From assembly GCA_027625145.1 (NCBI GenBank), contig JAQBXK010000011.1:1-55766 (forward strand): DNA of 55,766 bases. The letters run 5' to 3'. Under the pieces are notes generated by a model. It ran no database searches and was not told where the DNA came from. It saw only the letters and a list, made by a program, of their open reading frames with translations. Position 1 is the first letter of the stretch, and the number at the start of each line of letters is the position of its first letter. This stretch comes from Pseudomonadota bacterium. GTDB taxonomy: Bacteria; Pseudomonadota; Alphaproteobacteria; Puniceispirillales; Marisalimonadaceae. Position numbers and translations under genes: made by a program. Positions 16,197 to 26,154 of the stretch are shown here, piece after piece.

Positions 16197-17855
16197 ATGA
16201 AAAACAAACTTAAAATTGTTCTTGCTCAATTAAATCCAATAGTAGGAGATGTTAAAGGTAATGTTCAAAAGTTAATTAATATTAGAAGTAATTTCAATAA
16301 TAATATTGATATTATTGTTGTACCAGAATTATATATTTCAGGATATCCAATAGATGATTTGGTTCTTAGAGATGATTTCCTAGAATTAGTAGGTGATCAA
16401 ATAAATAAACTCGCTAAATTAACGAATGATGGAAAAGCTGCTATTATAATAGGGGCTCCTAGAAAAGAAAAAGATACTATTAGAAATTCAGTTTTTGTTT
16501 TAGATGAAGGTGAAATAATAGCTTTTAGGGATAAACATAATTTGCCTAATTCTGGAGTTTTTGATGAGCAAAGAATCTTTTCACAAGGGCCTTTGTCTGG
16601 TCCAGTTAAAGTTAGAGATGTTCTAATTGGTTTGCCAATATGTGAGGATATTTGGACTGAAACAGTTGTAGAGTGTTTATGTGAAACCGGAGCTGATATT
16701 ATTTTATCTATAAATGCTTCACCTTATACAATTAAGAAAAGAGATCAACGGATGTCTGTAGCCGTCTCTAGAGTTTTAGAATCTAAATTGCCATTAATTT
16801 ATCTAAATAGAGTTGGAGGTCAAGACGAGTTAGTTTTTGATGGATCATCATTTTGTTTAAATTACGATGGAAGTTTAAGTTGTCAGTTGCATGATTTTAA
16901 AGAAGAAATGTCTGAAATAACTATAGAAAAAAAAGATAACAATTGGGTTTTTAAAGCAGAAATTAAAAATGTTTCCTCTAATTTAGAAGGTTTATATAAG
17001 GCTTTAGTAATGGGCGTTAGAGATTATGTTAATAATAATAATTTTCCTGGCGTAGTTTTAGGAATGTCTGGTGGAATAGATTCTGCATTAGTTGCTGCTA
17101 TTGCAACAGATGCACTAGGCCCTGAATTAGTTAAAGCTATAATGATGCCAAGCCCATACACAAGTAAAGACAGTTTAGAGGATGCAAAAAATGCTTCATC
17201 TAAACTTGGAATAGAATACTCAGATTTAGACATAAAAGATGGTATGAGAGTAATTGAAAATATTTTACAAGACTTTGAAGGACCATTTGTAAAGTCAGGA
17301 ATTGCTGAAGAAAATATTCAATCTAGATTAAGAGGATTAGTTTTGATGGCTATTTCAAATAAATATGGACCAATGGTATTAGCAACAGGTAACAAGTCTG
17401 AATACGCTGTTGGTTACGCTACTCTATATGGAGATATGTGTGGTGGATTCGCTGTAATTAAAGATTTATGGAAAACCCAGGTTTTTGCACTTTGTAAGTG
17501 GAGAAATTTAAATAAATCAGAAGATTTTCTTGGACCTGATGGGATTGTTATTCCAGAACGTATAATAACTAAGCCTCCAAGCGCAGAATTAAGAGAGGAT
17601 CAAAAAGACACTGATAGCTTGCCAGAGTATGATATTCTTGACGCTATTTTACAAAAATTAGTAGAAGATGATTTTTCTATTAATCAGATAATTAGTGAAG
17701 GTTTTAATGTTGAGGAAGTTAAAAGAGTTTCGATGCTTTTATGTAGATCTGAATATAAAAGATTTCAATCTGCACCAGGCCCTAAAGTTAGTGAAAAAGC
17801 TTTTGGAAGAGATAGAAGGTATCCTTTAACAAGTGGCTTTAGAAATTGGAGCTAA
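16197..17855 (+). CDS. nadE: Glutamine-dependent NAD+ synthetase
   Basis: Converts deamido-NAD to NAD with ATP and glutamine. It has two domains in 552 aa: a nitrilase-type glutaminase (about 1-245) with the triad Glu44, Lys113 and Cys149 (LPICEDIWTE), and an N-type ATP pyrophosphatase domain with SGGIDS at 291-296. The C-terminus has the KPPSAELREDQKDTDSLP motif typical of NAD synthetases. An in-frame codon at 16089 would overlap the previous gene by 77 bases; the ATG at 16197, where the nitrilase domain begins, is the sensible start. It is probably translated from the same mRNA as the upstream phosphoribosyltransferase. Confidence 0.93.
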   Translation: MKNKLKIVLAQLNPIVGDVKGNVQKLINIRSNFNNNIDIIVVPELYISGYPIDDLVLRDDFLELVGDQINKLAKLTNDGKAAIIIGAPRKEKDTIRNSVFVLDEGEIIAFRDKHNLPNSGVFDEQRIFSQGPLSGPVKVRDVLIGLPICEDIWTETVVECLCETGADIILSINASPYTIKKRDQRMSVAVSRVLESKLPLIYLNRVGGQDELVFDGSSFCLNYDGSLSCQLHDFKEEMSEITIEKKDNNWVFKAEIKNVSSNLEGLYKALVMGVRDYVNNNNFPGVVLGMSGGIDSALVAAIATDALGPELVKAIMMPSPYTSKDSLEDAKNASSKLGIEYSDLDIKDGMRVIENILQDFEGPFVKSGIAEENIQSRLRGLVLMAISNKYGPMVLATGNKSEYAVGYATLYGDMCGGFAVIKDLWKTQVFALCKWRNLNKSEDFLGPDGIVIPERIITKPPSAELREDQKDTDSLPEYDILDAILQKLVEDDFSINQIISEGFNVEEVKRVSMLLCRSEYKRFQSAPGPKVSEKAFGRDRRYPLTSGFRNWS

Positions 17856-17937
17856 TTAAATTCAATTTAAGTACAAATTTACATAATATCTTCAATGTTT
17901 AACTAAAATTTAATGTTTTTAAAATTAGGAATTAATT

Positions 17938-19272
17938 ATGGTTAAAGTTCGTTTCGCTCCGAGTCCAACTGGATATTTACATATAGGTAACTTTAGAACG
18001 GCTTTAGTGAATTTTTTATTCGCTCGAAAAGAAAATGGGCATTTTATGTTAAGGATAGATGATACTGATGATGAAAGGTCTACATTAGAGTTTGAAAAAG
18101 GCATTATTAATGATTTAAAATGGATGAATTTCAATTGGGATAGTATTGAAAAACAATCAAGCAGACTTGGACGTTACAATGAAGCACTCAATATTTTGCT
18201 TGATAAAAAACGCGCGTATGCATGCTATGAAACTGCAGAAGAATTATCACTCAAGCGAAAAGTTCAACTTTCATCTGGAAAGCCTCCTATTTATGATAGA
18301 TCCGCATTAAGGCTTTCTGATTCAGATATTGCAAATTTAAAGTCAAGTGGTAAAAAGCCGCATTATCGATTTTTATTAAATCATTCTGAAATTAAATGGA
18401 ATGATTTAGTCAAAGGTGAAAGCAAGTATCATATGTCTAGTTTGTCTGATCCCGTAATATTAAGAGAAGATGGAAGAGTTATATATACACTTGCTTCAGT
18501 AGTGGATGATATTGATTTTGAGATAACTCATATATTAAGAGGCGAAGATCATATGACAAACTCTGCTGCCCAAATCCAATTATTTGAATCCTTAGGATCA
18601 ACTGCACCTAATTTAGGACATTTATCTTTGTTGACTGATATTTCAGGATCTGGATTATCTAAACGGTTAGGTAGCTTGTCTTTGCAAGATCTAAGAAATG
18701 AAGGTGTTAATCCTATGGCTATATCATCTTTATTATCAAAAATTGGATCATCTGATTCAGTTGAGGCAAAAAAAGATATTAAAAATATAATCATAAGTTT
18801 TGATATAAATAAATTTGGAAAATCACAGCCTAAATTTGATAAAAATGAATTATTAGCATTAAACTCTAAGGTTCTTCAATTGATGGAGTATGATGAAGTT
18901 TTAGATGATTTAAATAAATTAGATTTAAAAATTACAAAGGATCTTTGGAATTTAGTAAGAGGTAATATTTCCCTTTTAAAAAATGTAAAGGATTGGTCAG
19001 ATGTTTGTTTTGGTAATATTAATTCAATAATAGAAGATGAAGCTTTTATAACTCAAGCAGCAAAAACTCTTCCAGAAGGTGAATTTAATAAATCTACTTG
19101 GTCTATATGGACAAAAAATTTATCACAAATAAATGGCAGGAAAGGAAAAGATCTTTATATGCCACTTAGGTTATGTCTAACTGGGTATAACAAAGGTCCT
19201 GAAATGGCAGACTTAATCTTAATTATAGGAAGAGATAAAGTTTTAAAAAGATTAAGTAACCAAGATCAATAA
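17938..19272 (+). CDS. gltX: Glutamyl-tRNA synthetase (short alphaproteobacterial type)
   Basis: Class I aminoacyl-tRNA synthetase of 444 aa charging tRNA-Glu (and possibly tRNA-Gln in an indirect pathway). The HIGH-equivalent motif is HIGN at 15-18 in PSPTGYLHIGNFRTALVN, and the KMSKS-equivalent is LSKR near residue 240 (GSGLSKRLGSLSLQDLR). The LSKRLG form is typical of one of the two GluRS paralogues found in many alphaproteobacteria. Whether a second copy exists cannot be seen here. AGGA precedes the ATG. The gene is 16 bases upstream of cysS. Confidence 0.92.
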   Translation: MVKVRFAPSPTGYLHIGNFRTALVNFLFARKENGHFMLRIDDTDDERSTLEFEKGIINDLKWMNFNWDSIEKQSSRLGRYNEALNILLDKKRAYACYETAEELSLKRKVQLSSGKPPIYDRSALRLSDSDIANLKSSGKKPHYRFLLNHSEIKWNDLVKGESKYHMSSLSDPVILREDGRVIYTLASVVDDIDFEITHILRGEDHMTNSAAQIQLFESLGSTAPNLGHLSLLTDISGSGLSKRLGSLSLQDLRNEGVNPMAISSLLSKIGSSDSVEAKKDIKNIIISFDINKFGKSQPKFDKNELLALNSKVLQLMEYDEVLDDLNKLDLKITKDLWNLVRGNISLLKNVKDWSDVCFGNINSIIEDEAFITQAAKTLPEGEFNKSTWSIWTKNLSQINGRKGKDLYMPLRLCLTGYNKGPEMADLILIIGRDKVLKRLSNQDQ

Positions 19273-19288
19273 AAAAAGAAGAGTAATT

Positions 19289-20665
19289 ATGGGTAATTTA
19301 AAATTATATAATACTTATGAAAGACAATTAATGAATTTTTATCCCATTGATTCTAATAATGTCAGAATATACGTATGTGGACCAACTGTTTACGACTTTA
19401 TTCATATTGGGAATGCTAGACCTTTAGTTATATTTGATGTTTTAGTAAGAGTTCTTAGAAGCATTTATTCAAAAGTTACTTATGTTAGAAACATTACAGA
19501 TGTTGATGATAAAATAAATCAACGTGCAAAAGAAAAAAATATATCTATTTCAGAATTAACAAATCAAACTATTAAAAACTTTCAAAAAGATTGTAATTCT
19601 CTAGGAAACTTGCCTCCAGAACATGAACCGAAAGCAACTGATCATATTAATGAAATGATTGATATGATTGAAACTCTTATATCAAAAGGTTTTGCATATG
19701 TAGCATCAAACAACGTTCTATTTTCTATAAAAAAATTTAAAAAATATGGAAATTTATCAGGGCGTAATTTAGAAGATATGATTTCTGGTTCTCGTGTAGA
19801 CGTTGTTGATTACAAGGATAATCCTGGTGATTTTATTTTATGGAAACCTTCCTCTGAAGATCTTCCAGGTTGGGAAAGTCCATGGGGAAGAGGTCGTCCA
19901 GGTTGGCATATTGAGTGTTCAGCTATGAGTAAAAAGTATTTAGGTAATTCTTTTGATATTCATGGAGGAGGGGCTGACTTAATTTTTCCACATCACGAAA
20001 ATGAAATAGCTCAATCTTGTTGTTCTAATAATTCAAATTTAATGGCTAATTATTGGCTTCATAATGGATATGTGACATCTGATGGTGAAAAAATGTCAAA
20101 ATCTCTTGGTAATTTTACTACAATTAATAATTTATTATTAAATTGTGATGGTGAATCAATCAGATATTCACTTTTACAAGCTCACTATAGAGCTCCATTA
20201 AGTTTTGGGAAAAAGACTGTCACTGAAGCTCATAAATCTTTATCTAGATTATATAGAGCAGTTGATGGGTTTGAAATTGATGGCGATCCTGATAAAGAAA
20301 TTTTAATAAACTTATGTGATGATTTAAACACTCCTAAAGCTCTTGCTAGAGCACATTATTTGGCAGATCAAGCAAATAAAGGAAGTAAAGAAAGTGCTCA
20401 AAAATTAAAAAACTCAAGTTCAATATTAGGAATTTTGTCTCATTCTTCAGAAAATTGGTTAAAATATGGGAAAGATAGTTATACAGATAAATTTAATTCT
20501 CAAGCAATAATATCTGATCAAAAAATTAATGAATTAATCATAGAAAGAAAAATAGCTAAAGATAATAAAAACTATTCTTTAGCAGATCAAATAAGAAATA
20601 AATTATTAGAATTAAATATTATTTTAGAAGATAAGCCAGATCGAACTGACTGGAGAAAAAGTTAA
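19289..20665 (+). CDS. cysS: Cysteinyl-tRNA synthetase
   Basis: Class I synthetase of 458 aa charging tRNA-Cys. CGPTVYDFIHIGNARP carries the zinc-binding first Cys and the HIGH motif. GWHIECSAMS and HGGGADLIFPHHENEIAQ carry the remaining Zn ligands and the CysRS-specific region. KMSKS is exact at 268-272. The start ATG 19289 has AAGAAGAG upstream. It is part of a gltX-cysS-trmJ run with very short gaps. Confidence 0.96.
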   Translation: MGNLKLYNTYERQLMNFYPIDSNNVRIYVCGPTVYDFIHIGNARPLVIFDVLVRVLRSIYSKVTYVRNITDVDDKINQRAKEKNISISELTNQTIKNFQKDCNSLGNLPPEHEPKATDHINEMIDMIETLISKGFAYVASNNVLFSIKKFKKYGNLSGRNLEDMISGSRVDVVDYKDNPGDFILWKPSSEDLPGWESPWGRGRPGWHIECSAMSKKYLGNSFDIHGGGADLIFPHHENEIAQSCCSNNSNLMANYWLHNGYVTSDGEKMSKSLGNFTTINNLLLNCDGESIRYSLLQAHYRAPLSFGKKTVTEAHKSLSRLYRAVDGFEIDGDPDKEILINLCDDLNTPKALARAHYLADQANKGSKESAQKLKNSSSILGILSHSSENWLKYGKDSYTDKFNSQAIISDQKINELIIERKIAKDNKNYSLADQIRNKLLELNIILEDKPDRTDWRKS

Positions 20666-20683
20666 ATAAAACATGAACAACAT

Positions 20684-21445
20684 ATGAAAAACCTTGCCCC
20701 GTATATAATATTATCAAGGCCACAATTAGGTGAAAACATTGGTTCATCTGCTAGAGCCATGAAAAACTTTGGTGTTGAAAAATTAAGATTAATCTCTCCA
20801 AGAGATGGATGGCCTAATAAATCCTCATATGCTATTTCAGCTGGTGCAGATGATGTTTTAGATAATTTAGAATGCTTTGAATCATTAGGTAAAGCCTCTC
20901 ATGACATATCTTTATTAATAGCTACAACAGCTAGAAAACGTGTTATAGGAACAAAATCTTTAAATATTATTGAAGCTGTTTCAAAATCTTTTCATCATGC
21001 TATTGATGGAGGTAAGGTTGGGTTTTTATTTGGACCTGAACAATCAGGGTTGTCTAACGATGATGTTGTTCAAGCTGATTATACAATTTCTATACCGTTG
21101 AATAAAAATTTTTCTTCATTAAACTTATCTCAAGCTGTTTTGTTGATTTGTTGGGAGTGGAATAAATTAAAAATTTCTGAATTAAGCCCTCAAGATAATG
21201 AAGTTTTAGTTAATAAAAAACTAAAAAAAAGCACTGAATTATCAAATGTAGGTGATAGAGAGTATTTTTATAAACAATTAGATGAAATGCTAACAAAATC
21301 AGGCTTTTTTTATTCACCTGAAATGGCTCCTGTTGTAAAGCGTAATATTCGTAGTCTATTCAATAGAGCTTCCTTAACACATCAAGATTTAAGAACTCTG
21401 CATGGTATTATTAGGTCATTATCTGAAAAAGGAAATCGTACTTGA
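20684..21445 (+). CDS. trmJ: tRNA (cytidine/uridine-2'-O-)-methyltransferase TrmJ-like
   Basis: SPOUT-class RNA methyltransferase of 253 aa that most probably 2'-O-methylates position 32 of tRNAs. The N-terminal LSRPQLGENIGSSARAMKNFG and the knot motifs FLFGPEQSGLSNDD and ISIPLNKNFSSLNLSQA are diagnostic of the TrmH/TrmJ group. The longer C-terminal region (about 170-253) matches TrmJ rather than TrmL. It starts 18 bases after cysS. A possible rpsD promoter begins within its stop codon region. Confidence 0.88.
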   Translation: MKNLAPYIILSRPQLGENIGSSARAMKNFGVEKLRLISPRDGWPNKSSYAISAGADDVLDNLECFESLGKASHDISLLIATTARKRVIGTKSLNIIEAVSKSFHHAIDGGKVGFLFGPEQSGLSNDDVVQADYTISIPLNKNFSSLNLSQAVLLICWEWNKLKISELSPQDNEVLVNKKLKKSTELSNVGDREYFYKQLDEMLTKSGFFYSPEMAPVVKRNIRSLFNRASLTHQDLRTLHGIIRSLSEKGNRT

Positions 21446-21446
21446 C

Positions 21447-21587
21447 ATTTTTCAATTAACAAGTATTTTTCAATTCTAATTCCGATAATGTGGATATCAA
21501 CATGGTGTTGTTTATCCCGAAGTTATTACTTCTGGTTGGAAGCATAATTTCTACTTTATTTAAGTAGTTATATAAAGGGTTGTATTA
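21447..21587 (+). promoter_or_regulatory. rpsD upstream region with direct repeat and hairpins
   Basis: TTGACA at 21442-21447 overlaps the end of trmJ and could be a -35 box. An 11-base sequence (ATTTTTCAATT) occurs twice, at 21447-21457 and 21465-21475. Further down, CAACA/TGTTG around a three-base loop and GAAGT/ACTTC around TATT can form small hairpins. The roughly 140-base leader before a ribosomal protein gene could hold autoregulatory structure, but no known motif was recognised. Confidence 0.35.
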
Positions 21588-22214
21588 ATGCCTAAGTCAG
21601 ATCATAAAAGAACTAGTTCCAAACATAAAATAGATAGAAGATTAGGTGTAAATCTTTGGGGAAGACCAAAATCTCCTCTTAATGATAGAGAATATGCGCC
21701 TGGACAACACGGTCAAAGAAGAAAAAAGCCAACTGATTATGGTGTGCAGTTAATGGCTAAGCAGAAATTAAAAGGTTATTATGGTAATATTGGTGAAAAG
21801 CAGTTTAAAAAATATTATACAGAAGCCGTTCGAAGAAAAGGCGATACTGGAGCAAATTTAATAGGTATTTTAGAATGCAGATTAGATGCTGTTTTATATA
21901 GAATGAAGTTGGCTCCAACAGTTTTCTCATGTCGTCAATTAATTAATCATGGTCATGTTTTAGTTAATAGTGCCAGATGTAACATTCCTTCAAGAATGTT
22001 AAGTATTGGAGATATTGTTTCTTTAAAAGAAAAAGCAAAATCAATTCCAGCAGTTATGGAAGCAATTTCTTTACCTGAGAGGGATGTTCCTGATTATGTT
22101 GAAGTTGATCATTCAAAATTTTCTGGTACATTAATCAGAATTCCTATGCCTGATGAAGTGCCTTATCCTGTACAAATGGAAACTAATCTAGTTATCGAGT
22201 TTTATTCAAGATAA
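21588..22214 (+). CDS. rpsD: 30S ribosomal protein S4
   Basis: Primary 16S rRNA-binding protein of the small subunit, also a translational repressor in other bacteria. It is 208 aa, with the N-terminal basic region ([25 protein letters not shown]) and an S4 RNA-binding domain ([10 protein letters not shown] to NHGHVLVN) at about residues 95-130. It ends in the conserved IEFYSR. It is monocistronic by layout: trmJ is 142 bases upstream and a strong terminator follows. Confidence 0.97.
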   Translation: MPKSDHKRTSSKHKIDRRLGVNLWGRPKSPLNDREYAPGQHGQRRKKPTDYGVQLMAKQKLKGYYGNIGEKQFKKYYTEAVRRKGDTGANLIGILECRLDAVLYRMKLAPTVFSCRQLINHGHVLVNSARCNIPSRMLSIGDIVSLKEKAKSIPAVMEAISLPERDVPDYVEVDHSKFSGTLIRIPMPDEVPYPVQMETNLVIEFYSR

Positions 22215-22233
22215 TTCATATTGTCTTATATTA

Positions 22234-22267
22234 AATAACGCTACATAATTAATGTAGCGTTATTTTT
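22234..22267 (+). terminator. Rho-independent terminator after rpsD
   Basis: A 13-base-pair perfect stem (22234-22246 with 22252-22264), a five-base loop, then a run of T. It lies between the convergent stops of rpsD (22214) and grxD (22277). The upstream A-rich flank is short, so it should work best for rpsD but could stop both transcripts. Confidence 0.9.
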
Positions 22268-22276
22268 ATAAATTTT

Positions 22277-22603
22277 TTAAACGCTTATTCCAGCGTTATT
22301 AAAATAATCACTTAATTCACCATTTTCATGCATTTCTCTTATAATATCACAACCACCAACAAATTCATTCTTAACATATAATTGAGGTATGGTAGGCCAA
22401 TCAGAATATTCTTTAATTCCTTCTCTAATTTCAGCGTCTTCTAAAACATTAATGCTATTAAACTTTACACCCATATGAGTTAATACGCCTACTACTGCTG
22501 CAGAAAATCCGCATTGAGGCATTACGGGTGTGCCTTTCATAAATAATAAAACTTCATTATCTCTAATAATATCTTTAATTTTTTCTTTTGTATTATCTTC
22601 CAT
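22277..22603 (-). CDS. grxD: Monothiol glutaredoxin (Grx4 family)
   Basis: A 108-aa monothiol glutaredoxin that binds a glutathione-coordinated [2Fe-2S] cluster and works in Fe-S delivery. The active-site CGFS starts at Cys31 (TPVMPQCGFSAAVV), and the GSH-binding segments WPTIPQLYVKNEFVGG and GCDIIREM are present. It lies 12 bases downstream of bolA; the two products form a known complex. The arrangement places the pair at the end of the purine gene transcript. Confidence 0.96.
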   Translation of the reverse strand: MEDNTKEKIKDIIRDNEVLLFMKGTPVMPQCGFSAAVVGVLTHMGVKFNSINVLEDAEIREGIKEYSDWPTIPQLYVKNEFVGGCDIIREMHENGELSDYFNNAGISV

Positions 22604-22615
22604 AGTAAGTCTCCT

Positions 22616-22852
22616 TTAATCTTTTGGAGCAGAAGTGTTTAAGGCAAGAGCATGTAACTCTTTGCCAACTCTTCCACCCATTGCATTATAAATCATTTGG
22701 TGTTGCTGTACACGTGATTTCCCTCTAAATTCTTCTGTAACTACTTGAGCAGCAAAGTGATCACCATCACCTCTTAAGTCATCTATAGTAATTTTAGCAT
22801 TTGGAAAAGATTTTAATATCAGTTCTTCAATTTCATTTGATGTCATAGTCAT
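22616..22852 (-). CDS. bolA: BolA family protein
   Basis: A 78-aa BolA-fold protein. It contains DLRGDGDHFAAQVVTEEFRGKSRVQQHQ with the conserved His that co-ligates the glutaredoxin Fe-S cluster, and the GRVGKELHALALNT end typical of the BolA2/IbaG group. It is located between purL and grxD with 12-15-base gaps. It is likely to act with GrxD in Fe-S trafficking. PurF, an Fe-S enzyme in some bacteria, is not in the window. Confidence 0.93.
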   Translation of the reverse strand: MTMTSNEIEELILKSFPNAKITIDDLRGDGDHFAAQVVTEEFRGKSRVQQHQMIYNAMGGRVGKELHALALNTSAPKD

Positions 22853-22867
22853 GTTATCTACCTGCCT

Positions 22868-25192
22868 TTACTTATCTTCATTCATTAACAAAGGTAATGT
22901 TTCTTCATTATAATGACTTATATCATTAATTGATATGGGAGCTAAATTATATAAATTCAAGTTTCCAGTCATATTAGTGTCACCAAGAACAAAAAAGTCT
23001 ACTAAATTACTTTTTGCAGATAAAATAACCTTTTCAGGATTTTTAGTAGCAACAATAATTCTACCTTGATCTTCACCAAAACACCATCCGTGTAACATAT
23101 GATTTGACCAGTTTTGCGAAGTTGAATTTATAGGAAGATTAATATTTATTCCTAAATTATTAAAAAATAACATTTCACAAATAGCTGGAAGTAAACCCCC
23201 ATCAGAAAGGTCATGAGCAGAAATAATCATATTAGAATCTGTTAACTTTAACATAAGATCAATTAATTTTTTTTCATTTTCTAAGTTTATTGGAGGAGGT
23301 GCACCAATAACATCTTGAGATGTTATTTCTTGATATAAACTACAACCCAACCATCCATCATCAATTTTTTCGTTTTGACCAAGAAGAATTAATGTACAAT
23401 CAATTTCTGCATTTAACCCGATACATTTCTCTACTTCTTCTAATAGGCCAACCATTCCAATTACTGGTGTTGGTAAAATGCTTACACCATTTGTTTCATT
23501 ATATAGAGATACATTTCCAGATACTATAGGAGTATTTAAAAAAATTGAGGCTTCAGATATTCCTTGAATAGACCCAACAATTTCTCCCATTATATTAGGT
23601 TTTTCAGGATTGCCAAAATTTAAATTATTAGTGATTGCTGAAGGTTTTGCACCTGTTGAAACTATATTTCTTGCTGCTTCACATACTGCTTGCATACCTC
23701 CAATTATAGGATCAGATTTCACATATCTTGGTGTACAATCTGTTGTCATGGAGATACCTTTACCTAACGAATTTTTAGATTCAGTTCCATGAATTCTAAC
23801 TACTGAAGCATCACCATTACCATTGGATAAAACTGTATCAGCCATCACTGAACTATCATATTGTTCCCAAAGCCATCTTTTGCTTGCCATATTAGCATTT
23901 TGAAAAAAATTTGTTAAAATTTCATTTATCGTTTTATCTACAGCTATTTCTTTTGAAGTTAAAATTTGTTTATTTCTAATTATTTCATATGGTCTATCAT
24001 ATTCTGGAGCATCATCTACTAATGGTGCTATAGGAATATCACAAGCAACATGACTATTTTTATGAAGTATTAATCTTCCTGTATTTGTTACTTCGCCTAT
24101 CGTAGCAAAATCTAAGTCCCATTTTTGAAAAATAGCTTTTGCTTGATTTTCAGATCCAGGCTTTAAAACCATTAACATTCTTTCTTGGCTTTCGGATAAC
24201 ATTATCTCATAGCTAGTCATTTTTTCTTCTCTTGTTGGAACTAAGTCTAAGTTTAAAAACATACCTAACCCCCCTTTAGAGGCCATTTCAACACTTGAAC
24301 TAGTAAGGCCTGCAGCTCCCATGTCTTGGATTGATAAAACGATGTCTGTGCTCATTAATTCTAAACAAGCTTCTAAAAGTAATTTGCCAGTAAAGGGATC
24401 TCCAACTTGGACCGTTGGTCTTTTTTCTGAGCTGTTTTCTGTGAATTCAGCAGATGCCATTGTTGCTCCATGAATACCATCTCTTCCAGTTTTAGCTCCT
24501 ACATATACTACAGGATTACCAGATCCAGTTGCGGCTGAATAAAAAATTCGATCTTTTTTAGCTAACCCAACGGCCATAGCGTTCACTAATATATTTCCAT
24601 CGTAAGATTTATTAAATTCAGTTTCACCACCTACTGTTGGAATTCCTATACAGTTTCCATAGCCACCGATACCTCTTACAACTCCAGAAACAAGATGTTT
24701 AGTTAATGGATGATCTATAGATCCAAATCGTAATGCATTTAAAAGAGCAATAGGTCTTGCTCCCATTGTAAACACATCTCTTAATATTCCACCTACGCCT
24801 GTTGCAGACCCTTGGTAAGGCTCAATAAAAGAAGGGTGGTTATGAGATTCTATCTTAAAAACTACAGCTAGATTATCACCAATATCTATAACCCCAGCAT
24901 TTTCTCCAGGTCCTTGAATAACGTGACTACCTTTAGTTGGCATGGTTTTAAGCCATTTTTTTGAACTTTTATATGAGCAATGTTCTGAAAACATTGCAGA
25001 GAAAATGCCTAATTCAGTTTTATTAGGAATTTTTTTTATTTTATTACAAATCAGTTCAAATTCTTCTTTTGTTAAACCCATTTCTAATGCTGCTTTTAGA
25101 TTACTGGTTTGTTGAACAAAGTATTCATTTTTATTAACTTTAAAAAGTTCAGAATCTATGTTTTTATTTAGTTTTAAATCTTTGTTTTTCAT
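22868..25192 (-). CDS. purL: Phosphoribosylformylglycinamidine synthase subunit PurL
   Basis: The 774-aa small-type PurL converts FGAR to FGAM with ATP, using ammonia passed from PurQ in a complex with PurS. Recognisable parts are the N-terminal [16 protein letters not shown], the active-site [41 protein letters not shown] and [10 protein letters not shown] in the second half. There is no fused glutaminase domain, in accord with separate purS and purQ upstream. It starts three bases after purQ ends. Confidence 0.97.
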   Translation of the reverse strand: MKNKDLKLNKNIDSELFKVNKNEYFVQQTSNLKAALEMGLTKEEFELICNKIKKIPNKTELGIFSAMFSEHCSYKSSKKWLKTMPTKGSHVIQGPGENAGVIDIGDNLAVVFKIESHNHPSFIEPYQGSATGVGGILRDVFTMGARPIALLNALRFGSIDHPLTKHLVSGVVRGIGGYGNCIGIPTVGGETEFNKSYDGNILVNAMAVGLAKKDRIFYSAATGSGNPVVYVGAKTGRDGIHGATMASAEFTENSSEKRPTVQVGDPFTGKLLLEACLELMSTDIVLSIQDMGAAGLTSSSVEMASKGGLGMFLNLDLVPTREEKMTSYEIMLSESQERMLMVLKPGSENQAKAIFQKWDLDFATIGEVTNTGRLILHKNSHVACDIPIAPLVDDAPEYDRPYEIIRNKQILTSKEIAVDKTINEILTNFFQNANMASKRWLWEQYDSSVMADTVLSNGNGDASVVRIHGTESKNSLGKGISMTTDCTPRYVKSDPIIGGMQAVCEAARNIVSTGAKPSAITNNLNFGNPEKPNIMGEIVGSIQGISEASIFLNTPIVSGNVSLYNETNGVSILPTPVIGMVGLLEEVEKCIGLNAEIDCTLILLGQNEKIDDGWLGCSLYQEITSQDVIGAPPPINLENEKKLIDLMLKLTDSNMIISAHDLSDGGLLPAICEMLFFNNLGININLPINSTSQNWSNHMLHGWCFGEDQGRIIVATKNPEKVILSAKSNLVDFFVLGDTNMTGNLNLYNLAPISINDISHYNEETLPLLMNEDK

Positions 25193-25195
25193 TAT

Positions 25196-25888
25196 TTAAT
25201 CAATTAGTTGTTCTATACTTGTGCTTAAAAATTTTAACCCATCAATTCCACCTTGAAATTTATTTATCACTCTTTCAGGATGAGGCATCATTCCTAAAAC
25301 ACGACCATTTTTTGATAAAATGCCAGCTATGTCATTTAAGGAACCATTTGGATTATAATTATTTTTATTATTTTTAATTTGTTTATATTTAAAGGCTATT
25401 CTTCCTTCACCTTCTAATTTTTCAATCACTTCTTTAGAAGCAAAAAAATTGCCTTCATTATGCGCTACAGGAATTTCTAGTGTTGTGCCCACTTTAAATC
25501 CTGAACAAAAAGGGCTTTCAAGAGTGTTTTGGATTTCTAATAATGTTTCTTTGCATGTAAAAAGTAATTTTTGATTTTTAATTAAGGAACCAGGAAGAAG
25601 TTTAGCTTCGATTAAAATTTGAAACCCGTTACATACACCAAGTACAGCTCCACCTCTGCTAATATGATTTTTAATGCTTTTTATTATAGGTGATCTAGCG
25701 GCTAAAGCTCCGCACCTAAGGTAGTCTCCAAAACTAAACCCTCCTGGTATTACTATTAAATCTAGATTAGGTACTTCCGTTTCTTTATGCCATAATTTTA
25801 TAGGAGTTTTACCAGTTATTTTCTTAAGGGCAATTATCATATCTCTGTCACAATTAGAGCCTGGGAATATAGTTACTGCCGTTCGCAT
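25196..25888 (-). CDS. purQ: Phosphoribosylformylglycinamidine synthase subunit PurQ
   Basis: Class I glutamine amidotransferase subunit of 230 aa. The nucleophile is Cys86 in GAVLGVCNGFQ, and the catalytic dyad is His203 and Glu205 in MMPHPERV. FPGSNCDRD at the N-terminus and GGFSFGDYLRCGALA are PurQ hallmarks. It is placed between purS (5-base gap) and purL (3-base gap), and translation is probably coupled. Confidence 0.97.
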   Translation of the reverse strand: MRTAVTIFPGSNCDRDMIIALKKITGKTPIKLWHKETEVPNLDLIVIPGGFSFGDYLRCGALAARSPIIKSIKNHISRGGAVLGVCNGFQILIEAKLLPGSLIKNQKLLFTCKETLLEIQNTLESPFCSGFKVGTTLEIPVAHNEGNFFASKEVIEKLEGEGRIAFKYKQIKNNKNNYNPNGSLNDIAGILSKNGRVLGMMPHPERVINKFQGGIDGLKFLSTSIEQLID

Positions 25889-25893
25889 AAATT

Positions 25894-26142
25894 TTATTTA
25901 TCCTCTAAAATATCAATTTTATAATTTTCAATAACAGTGTTAGCTAAAATTGTTTCACACATATTGTTAGCTTGTTCTAAGACTTCTGATTTATTTATTT
26001 TATCAATGTTTAATATTATTTGTTTGCCAATCCGTATATTTTTAAAATCTTTAAATCCAAGGTTCAATAATGAGTTCTCAATTGCTTGGCCTTCTGGATC
26101 TAGAACTCCATTTTTTAATGATATATTGATAATTACTTTCAT
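25894..26142 (-). CDS. purS: Phosphoribosylformylglycinamidine synthase subunit PurS
   Basis: An 82-aa bridging subunit of the PurLQS complex. The typical start KVIINISLKNGVLDPEGQAI and the LGFKDFKNIRIGKQI segment identify it. It is 12 bases downstream of purC and directly upstream of purQ, the standard order in alphaproteobacteria and Gram-positives that use small PurL. Confidence 0.96.
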   Translation of the reverse strand: MKVIINISLKNGVLDPEGQAIENSLLNLGFKDFKNIRIGKQIILNIDKINKSEVLEQANNMCETILANTVIENYKIDILEDK

Positions 26143-26154
26143 TGTAAGCTCACT

